64,000 nucleotides of DNA from Pseudomonas putida (lineage in GTDB: Bacteria > Pseudomonadota > Gammaproteobacteria > Pseudomonadales > Pseudomonadaceae). The translations under genes and the position numbers were made by a program. Below, in pieces: positions 58,684 to 64,000 of the stretch. Position 1 is the first letter of the stretch. The number at the start of each line of letters is the position of its first letter. The notes under the pieces were generated by a model that ran no database searches, had not been told where the DNA came from, and worked only from the letters and a program-made list of their open reading frames with translations. The stretch spans positions 295,965-359,964 of the forward strand of contig NZ_BSKJ01000007.1 of NCBI RefSeq assembly GCF_030159595.1. The letters run 5' to 3'.

Positions 58684-60204
58684 ATGATCTACGCACAACC
58701 CGGAACCCCAGGCGCCGTCGTGTCCTTCAAGCAACGCTACGGCAACTTCATAAACGGTGAGTTCGTGGCGCCGTTGGCTGGCCAGTACTTCACCAACAGC
58801 TCGCCGGTCAATGGCCAGCCGATTGCCGAGTTCCCACGTTCCACTGCCCAGGACGTCGACCGCGCCCTGGACGCCGCGCACGCAGCCGCCGAAGCCTGGG
58901 GCAAGACCTCGGTGCAAGACCGCGCCCTGGCGCTGCTGAAGATTGCCGACCGTATCGAGCAGAATCTGGAAGTGCTCGCCGTCACCGAAAGCTGGGATAA
59001 CGGCAAGGCTGTACGCGAAACCTTGAATGCCGATGTACCGCTGGCGGCGGACCATTTCCGCTACTTCGCCGGCTGTATCCGTGCCCAGGAAGGCGGCGCA
59101 GCCGAGATCAACGAAGGCACCGTGGCCTATCACATCCACGAACCGCTGGGCGTGGTCGGGCAGATCATCCCGTGGAACTTCCCGCTGCTGATGGCCGCCT
59201 GGAAGCTCGCCCCGGCCCTGGCTGCGGGCAACTGTGTGGTGCTCAAGCCGGCTGAACAGACGCCGTTGTCGATCACCATTTTTGCCGAGCTGATCGCCGA
59301 CTTGCTGCCCGCAGGCGTGTTGAACATCGTCCAGGGCTTCGGTCGTGAAGCTGGAGAGGCCTTGGCCACCAGCAAGCGCATCGCCAAAATCGCCTTCACC
59401 GGCTCCACCCCGGTGGGCTCGCACATCATGAAATGCGCAGCCGAGAACATCATCCCGTCCACCGTCGAGCTGGGCGGCAAGTCGCCGAACATCTTCTTCG
59501 AAGACATCATGCAGGCCGAGCCCGCGTTCATCGAGAAGGCTGCCGAAGGCCTGGTGCTGGCGTTCTTCAACCAAGGCGAAGTGTGCACCTGCCCATCGCG
59601 GGCGCTGATTCAGGAATCGATCTACGAGCCCTTCATGGCTGAGGTGATGAAGAAGATCGCCAAGATCACCCGGGGCAACCCGCTGGACACCGAGACCATG
59701 GTGGGCGCGCAGGCCTCGGAACAGCAATACGACAAGATCCTCTCTTATCTGGAAATCGCTCGGGAAGAGGGTGCGCAGCTGCTCACCGGTGGTGCTGCCG
59801 AGCGGCTGCAAGGCGACCTGGCCACGGGTTACTACATCCAGCCGACCCTGCTCAAGGGCACCAACGCGATGCGCGTGTTCCAGGAGGAAATCTTCGGGCC
59901 GGTGGTGGGTGTGACCACCTTCAAGGACGAAGCCGAAGCGCTGGCGATTGCCAACGATACCGAGTTTGGCCTGGGAGCCGGCCTGTGGACCCGCGATATC
60001 AACCGTGCTTATCGCATGGGCCGTGGGATCAAGGCTGGCCGCGTGTGGACCAATTGCTACCACCTGTATCCGGCGCATGCGGCCTTTGGTGGGTACAAGA
60101 AGTCGGGTGTGGGGCGTGAAACGCACAAGATGATGCTGGATCATTATCAGCAGACCAAGAACCTGCTGGTGAGCTACGACATCAATCCGTTGGGCTTCTT
60201 CTAA
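58684..60204 (+). CDS. pedI: PedI-type NAD-dependent aldehyde dehydrogenase (ExaC/AldB-like)
   Basis: 506 residues. NAD-binding GFGREAGEALATSKRIAKIA, then FTGSTPVGSHI; the catalytic Glu lies in VELGGKSPNIFFED and the catalytic Cys in NQGEVCTCPSRALIQ. The C-terminus is KNLLVSYDINPLGFF, typical of the ExaC/AldB group of cytoplasmic enzymes that oxidise the aldehydes produced by quinoprotein alcohol dehydrogenases. No signal peptide. It is transcribed from its own promoter with a ped-type motif. Confidence 0.94.
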   Translation: MIYAQPGTPGAVVSFKQRYGNFINGEFVAPLAGQYFTNSSPVNGQPIAEFPRSTAQDVDRALDAAHAAAEAWGKTSVQDRALALLKIADRIEQNLEVLAVTESWDNGKAVRETLNADVPLAADHFRYFAGCIRAQEGGAAEINEGTVAYHIHEPLGVVGQIIPWNFPLLMAAWKLAPALAAGNCVVLKPAEQTPLSITIFAELIADLLPAGVLNIVQGFGREAGEALATSKRIAKIAFTGSTPVGSHIMKCAAENIIPSTVELGGKSPNIFFEDIMQAEPAFIEKAAEGLVLAFFNQGEVCTCPSRALIQESIYEPFMAEVMKKIAKITRGNPLDTETMVGAQASEQQYDKILSYLEIAREEGAQLLTGGAAERLQGDLATGYYIQPTLLKGTNAMRVFQEEIFGPVVGVTTFKDEAEALAIANDTEFGLGAGLWTRDINRAYRMGRGIKAGRVWTNCYHLYPAHAAFGGYKKSGVGRETHKMMLDHYQQTKNLLVSYDINPLGFF

Positions 60205-60212
60205 GACCGCGC

Positions 60213-60310
60213 CGCCTGCTTCGCGGGCAAGCCCGCTCCCACAGGTAATGTGCTGGCTTCGAATGCTGCGCAATCCCTGTGGGAGCGGGCTTGCCCGCGA
60301 AGAGGCCGCT
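60213..60310. repeat. REP pair
   Basis: Inverted pair TTCGCGGGCAAGCCCGCTCC and reverse copy just after pedI. The 231-base gap up to pqqA holds this repeat and then a ped-type motif. Confidence 0.9.
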
Positions 60311-60326
60311 ATAGGTTACGCCATAC

Positions 60327-60372
60327 CCCTACCAACGCACCCCGCCAGTTCCGTCCAAAGTAGCATTCGGCC
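60327..60372 (+). promoter_or_regulatory. ped-type two-part motif upstream of the second pqqA
   Basis: CCCTACCAACGC followed by GTCCAAAGTAGCATTCGGCC, the best copy of the second half. The two CCAA are 23 bases apart. It ends 64 bases before the pqqA ATG. Confidence 0.7.
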
Positions 60373-60435
60373 CCAGCGTCCTCCCGTGCATTAATGGCTC
60401 TACCGGAACCCTCCGGCATAAGAAGAGGATTGCCC

Positions 60436-60507
60436 ATGTGGAATAAACCCGCCTTTACCGACCTGCGCATCGGCTTTGAAGTGACGATGTATTTCGCCAA
60501 TCGTTGA
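60436..60507 (+). CDS. pqqA: PqqA precursor peptide (23 aa), stand-alone copy
   Basis: A 23-residue frame reading MWNKPAFTDLRIG then FEVTMYFANR. The Glu and Tyr of EVTMY, spaced E-x-x-x-Y, are the two residues cross-linked by PqqE and turned into PQQ. Length and sequence match PqqA closely. AAGAGGA stands 8 bases before the ATG. No pqqB-E follows, so this is an extra precursor gene and the enzymes must be encoded elsewhere. Its promoter carries the ped-type element, tying cofactor precursor supply to alcohol oxidation. Confidence 0.95.
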   Translation: MWNKPAFTDLRIGFEVTMYFANR

Positions 60508-60515
60508 TGTGCCGC

Positions 60516-60538
60516 CCGGCCATCGCCACGGTGGCCGG
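60516..60538 (+). terminator. Stem-loop after pqqA
   Basis: CCGGCCA and TGGCCGG flank a 9-base loop, starting 9 bases after the pqqA stop. It may shield or end the short pqqA transcript before the next gene. Confidence 0.6.
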
Positions 60539-60651
60539 TTCCCCCTGATTACCTGTGGTTGAGCCAGTGCCACGCTTTGGTCTGGTTGCTTTCGCTGTGG
60601 GATGCTTTACGCTGGCAGTTACCTTCCAGAACAATAAGAACAGGCTTCACG

Positions 60652-61815
60652 ATGAGCCAGAGTTTCAGCCCGCTTCGCAAGTTCGTATCGCCTGAAATCA
60701 TCTTCGGTGCCGGTTGCCGGCATAACGTTGCCAATTACGCCAAGACCTTCGGCGCACGCAAGGTGCTGGTGGTCAGCGACCCCGGTGTGATTGCCGCCGG
60801 CTGGGTAGCGGACGTGGAGGCCAGCCTGCAGGCACAGGGCATCGACTACTGCTTATACAGCACGGTCTCGCCCAACCCGCGCGTGGAAGAGGTGATGCTG
60901 GGGGCCGAAATCTACCGGCAAAACCACTGTGACGTCATCGTCGCCGTCGGCGGCGGCAGCCCGATGGATTGCGGCAAGGCCATCGGCATCGTGGTCGCTC
61001 ATGGGCGTAGCATCCTCGAATTCGAAGGCGTGGACATGATCCGCGTGCCCAGTCCGCCGTTGATCCTGATACCCACCACCGCCGGTACCTCGGCGGACGT
61101 GTCGCAGTTCGTGATCATTTCCAACCAGCAGGAACGCATGAAGTTCTCCATCGTCAGCAAGGCGGTGGTGCCGGATGTGTCGCTGATCGACCCGCAAACC
61201 ACCCTGAGCATGGACCCGTTCCTGTCGGCCTGTACCGGTATCGATGCGCTGGTGCATGCCATCGAGGCCTTCGTCTCCACCGGCCACGGCCCGCTGACCG
61301 ACCCGCACGCGCTGGAAGCCATGCGCCTGATCAATGGCAACCTGGTGGAGATGATCGCCAACCCCACCGATATTGCCCTGCGCGAGAAAATCATGCTGGG
61401 CAGCATGCAGGCGGGGCTTGCGTTTTCCAACGCGATCCTGGGTGCAGTGCACGCCATGTCGCACAGCCTTGGCGGGTTCCTCGACCTGCCCCATGGTTTG
61501 TGCAACGCGGTGCTGGTGGAGCATGTGGTGGCGTTCAACTACAGCTCGGCGCCGGAGCGTTTCAAGGTGATTGCCGAGGTGTTCGGCATTGATTGCCGTG
61601 GCCTGAACCACCGGCAGATTTGCGGGCGCCTGGTGGAGCACCTGATCGCCCTGAAGCACGCGATCGGCTTCCACGAAACCTTGGGGCTGCACGGGGTGCG
61701 CACGTCCGATATTCCGTTCCTGTCGCAGCATGCGATGGATGACCCGTGCATTCTCACCAACCCTCGTGCGTCGAGCCAGCGTGATGTCGAGGTGGTCTAT
61801 GGCGAGGCCCTCTGA
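60652..61815 (+). CDS. ercA: Iron-containing alcohol dehydrogenase (ErcA/YiaY-like)
   Basis: 387 residues. NAD-binding VIVAVGGGSPMDCGKAIGIV (about 101-120), and metal-site histidines in HAMSHSLGGFLDLPHG (about 269-284) with Asp/His upstream in TGIDALVHAIEAF. Group III iron-dependent alcohol dehydrogenase. The P. aeruginosa counterpart ErcA belongs to the regulatory circuit of ethanol oxidation together with kinase ErcS. Here the kinase gene starts inside this gene's last 17 bases, which supports a joint, perhaps sensory, role. Confidence 0.9.
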   Translation: MSQSFSPLRKFVSPEIIFGAGCRHNVANYAKTFGARKVLVVSDPGVIAAGWVADVEASLQAQGIDYCLYSTVSPNPRVEEVMLGAEIYRQNHCDVIVAVGGGSPMDCGKAIGIVVAHGRSILEFEGVDMIRVPSPPLILIPTTAGTSADVSQFVIISNQQERMKFSIVSKAVVPDVSLIDPQTTLSMDPFLSACTGIDALVHAIEAFVSTGHGPLTDPHALEAMRLINGNLVEMIANPTDIALREKIMLGSMQAGLAFSNAILGAVHAMSHSLGGFLDLPHGLCNAVLVEHVVAFNYSSAPERFKVIAEVFGIDCRGLNHRQICGRLVEHLIALKHAIGFHETLGLHGVRTSDIPFLSQHAMDDPCILTNPRASSQRDVEVVYGEAL

Positions 61816-63469
61816 CGAGCAGCAGCGGGCGCTGGCCGGGCTGCTGGGGCTGGGCGACCACTCGGCACGCAAGAGTCATTACCCGGAGCTTTCTGCCCGC
61901 ATGGACGAACTGGAAGCCGAACGCAACCGCTATAAATGGCTGTTCGAAAACGCTGTGCACGGCATTTTCCAGGCCAGCCTGCAAGACGGCATGCGTGCCG
62001 CCAACCCAGCGTTGGCGCGCATGCTTGGCTACGACGACCCGCAAGCGGTGCTGTTTTCCCTGACAGACCTGGCTGCCCATCTGTTTGATGGCGGTGCCGA
62101 AGAGCTGCAGGCGATTTCTGCGATCCTCGCCCGTGACCGCAGCCTGCACGGCTACGAAACCCGCTTGCGGCGCAAAGACGGCAGCCACCTCGATGTGCTG
62201 ATGAACCTGTTGCTCAAGCCCGGGCAGGAGGGCCTGGTGGAGGGTTTTGTCGCCGACATCACCGAACGCAAACAGGCCCAGCAGCGTTTGCAACAGCTCA
62301 ATGACGAACTGGAGCAACGGGTTGCTGCGCGTACCGATGAATTGCTGGAGGCCCGTGATGCCGCGGAGGCCGCCAACCGCAGCAAGGACAAATACCTCGC
62401 TGCCGCCAGCCATGACCTGTTGCAACCGCTGAACGCTGCTCGCCTGCTCATCTCGACCTTGCGCGAGCGGCCATTGCCAGACGCCGAGCACATCCTGGTA
62501 GAGCGTACCCACCAGGCCCTGGAAGGCGCCGAAGACCTGCTGACCGACCTGCTGGATATTTCCAGGCTCGACCAGGCAGCGGTCAAACCGGACGTGGCTG
62601 TGTACCGCCTTGACGAAGTCTTCGCGCCGCTGGTCTCGGAGTTTCGCTCGGTGGCCGATGCGGCAGGCCTGAAGCTGCACGCACGCATCGCTGACTATGC
62701 CATCAGCACCGACCTGCGGCTGCTGACCCGCATTCTGCGCAACTTCCTCAGCAACGCCTGCCGCTACACCGACCAAGGTCGGATTCTGCTCGGGGCCAGG
62801 CGCCGCGATGGTCACCTGCGCCTGGAGGTGTGGGACACCGGGCGGGGCATTGCGGCGGATCGGTTGGAAGCCATTTTTCTCGAATTCAACCAGTTGGACG
62901 TCGGCCGAGCTGCGGATCGCAAGGGCGTGGGCCTGGGGTTGGCCATCGTCGAGCGGATCGCCAAGATCCTGGGCTATCGGATTGAGGTTCGCTCTTGGCC
63001 GGGGCATGGCTCGGTGTTCAGTATCGAGGTACCGATTGGCGAGCATGTGCCGCAGGCCATCCATCAAGCGGTGCCGCAGCCTAGCGCCGGCAACCCGTTG
63101 CCGGGCCGCCGGTTGCTGGTGCTGGACAATGAAGTGAGCATCCTCGAAAGCATGGGGGCGCTGCTGGGGCAGTGGGGCTGCGAGGTGGTGACCGCGACCG
63201 ATCAGGCAGGGGCCTTGCTGGCCCTGCAGGGCCAGGCACCGGAGTTGATCCTGGCCGACTATCACCTGGACCATGGCGTGGTCGGATGCGAGGTAGTCAG
63301 GCAGTTGCGTGAGCATTTTGCTTGCACCATACCTGCGGTGATCATCACCGCAGACCGTAGTGACCAGTGCCGGCGGGGTTTGCAAAAGTTGGGGGCGCCG
63401 CTGCTGAACAAACCGGTCAAGCCAGGCAAGCTTCGGGCGGTGCTGAGCCAGTTGTTGCAGGAGCATTGA
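61799..63469 (+). CDS. ercS: ErcS-type cytoplasmic hybrid sensor kinase
   Basis: 556 residues from ATG 61799 (GAGG about 8 bases before). PAS domain (YKWLFENAVHGIFQASLQDG), coiled coil, H-box YLAAASHDLLQPLNAARLL (phospho-His at about 211), N-box ILRNFLSNACRYTDQG, G-box GVGLGLAIVERI, and a receiver with Asp in PELILADYHLDHG. No membrane helix. It is a paralogue of the PedS1-type kinase at 41291, with the same domain order, and is coupled to the iron-type alcohol dehydrogenase gene. Its response-regulator partner is not adjacent; PedR1 is a candidate. Confidence 0.88.
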   Translation: MARPSDEQQRALAGLLGLGDHSARKSHYPELSARMDELEAERNRYKWLFENAVHGIFQASLQDGMRAANPALARMLGYDDPQAVLFSLTDLAAHLFDGGAEELQAISAILARDRSLHGYETRLRRKDGSHLDVLMNLLLKPGQEGLVEGFVADITERKQAQQRLQQLNDELEQRVAARTDELLEARDAAEAANRSKDKYLAAASHDLLQPLNAARLLISTLRERPLPDAEHILVERTHQALEGAEDLLTDLLDISRLDQAAVKPDVAVYRLDEVFAPLVSEFRSVADAAGLKLHARIADYAISTDLRLLTRILRNFLSNACRYTDQGRILLGARRRDGHLRLEVWDTGRGIAADRLEAIFLEFNQLDVGRAADRKGVGLGLAIVERIAKILGYRIEVRSWPGHGSVFSIEVPIGEHVPQAIHQAVPQPSAGNPLPGRRLLVLDNEVSILESMGALLGQWGCEVVTATDQAGALLALQGQAPELILADYHLDHGVVGCEVVRQLREHFACTIPAVIITADRSDQCRRGLQKLGAPLLNKPVKPGKLRAVLSQLLQEH

Positions 63470-63470
63470 G

Positions 63471-63588
63471 GGGCTGCTTTGCAGCCCTTCGCGGGCAAGC
63501 CCGCTCCCACAGGTATTGCACCGCCCTCAAATACAGTGCGGTCCCTGTGGGAGCGGGCTTGCCCGCGAAGGGCCGCAAAGCGGCCCCA
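63471..63588. repeat. REP pair with flanking hairpins
   Basis: Inverted REP pair flanked by GGGCTGCTTTGCAGCCC and GGGCCGCAAAGCGGCCCC, between the convergent kinase and aldehyde dehydrogenase genes. It nearly duplicates the arrangement at 38544-38661. Confidence 0.9.
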
Positions 63589-63593
63589 TGCGA

Positions 63594-64000
63594 TTAAAGC
63601 TTGATCCAGGTCGCCTTCAGCTCGGTGTACTTCTCCAGTGCATGCAGCGACTTGTCACGGCCGTTGCCCGACTGCTTGAAGCCACCGAACGGCGCGGTCA
63701 TGTCGCCACCGTCGTACTGGTTGACCCAGACGCTGCCAGCGCGCACGGCACGGGCGGTTTTGTGGGCCTTGGAAATGTCCGAGGTCCAGATACCCGCCGC
63801 CAGGCCATACGGTGTGTCGTTGGCAATGGCGATGGCTTCTTCGGCGGTGTCGAAAGCGATCACCGACAGCACGGGGCCGAAGATTTCTTCCTGGGCAATG
63901 CGCATGGCATTGGTCACCCCAATGAAGATGGTCGGCTCGACGTAGGTGCCGCCCGTCTCTTCCAAGGTGCGCTTGCCACCCGCCAGCAGCTTGGCGCCGT
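63594..64000 (-). CDS. NAD-dependent aldehyde dehydrogenase, C-terminal part (cut by window edge)
   Basis: 135 residues of the C-terminal region: GTYVEPTIFIGVTNAMRIAQ, EEIFGPVLSVIAFD, PYGLAAGIWTSDISKAH, and the end FGGFKQSGNGRDKSLHALEK. It resembles the PuuC/YneI-like aldehyde dehydrogenases acting on amine-derived aldehydes (gamma-glutamylaminobutyraldehyde). The catalytic Cys and most of the NAD domain are outside the window. It is convergent with the hybrid kinase gene, so it is not part of the ped operons. Confidence 0.85.
   Translation of the reverse strand, partial: GAKLLAGGKRTLEETGGTYVEPTIFIGVTNAMRIAQEEIFGPVLSVIAFDTAEEAIAIANDTPYGLAAGIWTSDISKAHKTARAVRAGSVWVNQYDGGDMTAPFGGFKQSGNGRDKSLHALEKYTELKATWIKL

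Overview
The window is a high-G+C stretch of chromosome from a gammaproteobacterium that looks like the Pseudomonas putida group. The reasons are the gene content, above all a complete PQQ alcohol-oxidation (ped/exa-type) cluster with paired calcium- and lanthanide-type dehydrogenases, and the many intergenic inverted pairs built around GCGGGCAAGCCCGC or GCGGGTGAACCCGC, which are typical REP elements of that group. No rRNA, tRNA, CRISPR array, insertion sequence or phage gene was seen. The first and last genes run off the window.

Layout. 1-3.3 kb: end of a fecR anti-sigma gene and its TonB-dependent siderophore receptor. 3.4-7.6 kb: an accessory-looking, visibly lower-G+C patch with a LysR/quinone-oxidoreductase divergon, a two-gene hypothetical unit and a lipoprotein alpha/beta hydrolase. 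7.8-14.8 kb: amine-related metabolism (LysR, FAD amine oxidoreductase, polyamine-type binding protein, an iron-sulfur reductase fused to an M24 peptidase domain, and a divergent MocR regulator). 14.8-24.4 kb: DUF1835 protein, TPR protein, chemoreceptor, MFS exporter with TetR regulator, tandem UspA protein, azlCD exporter with divergent Lrp regulator, and a LysR. 24.7-31.2 kb: a sulfur-compound operon (amino-acid-type ABC transporter, thiol-dioxygenase-like cupin, and a four-rhodanese/cystathionine-lyase fusion). 31.3-33.2 kb: a hydratase-family gene and a deletion scar. 33.3-38.5 kb: pstSCAB behind a Pho box but without phoU, then a Fic-like gene coupled to a HAD-like gene. 38.9-63.5 kb: an outer-membrane porin and the ped cluster.

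In the ped cluster, PedE (Ca-type, Asp-x-Ser) and PedH (lanthanide-type, Asp-x-Asp) oxidise alcohols in the periplasm. PedF is the cytochrome c electron acceptor and PedI oxidises the aldehydes. Accessory genes include a YVTN propeller, a PQQ-system ABC binding protein with an ABC-2 exporter, a CXXCW protein, a MoxJ-like protein, a SoxYZ-like carrier and a zinc metallohydrolase. Control is by two hybrid kinases, each overlapping a partner gene (FIST protein; iron-type alcohol dehydrogenase), plus PedR1 and PedS2/PedR2. A stand-alone 23-residue pqqA lies between pedI and the iron-type dehydrogenase gene. Reading the intergenic regions side by side shows a recurring two-part element (CTACTACC, then GCATTCG about 36 bp later) upstream of most ped units, and a different CGGGA/TCCCG array shared only by the pedE and pedH promoters. 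These are the most interesting regulatory signals in the window. Other notable items are two unusual domain fusions, a scar where two divergent genes lost their 5' ends, an alpha/beta-hydrolase remnant and a translationally coupled 39-residue CxxC ORF.
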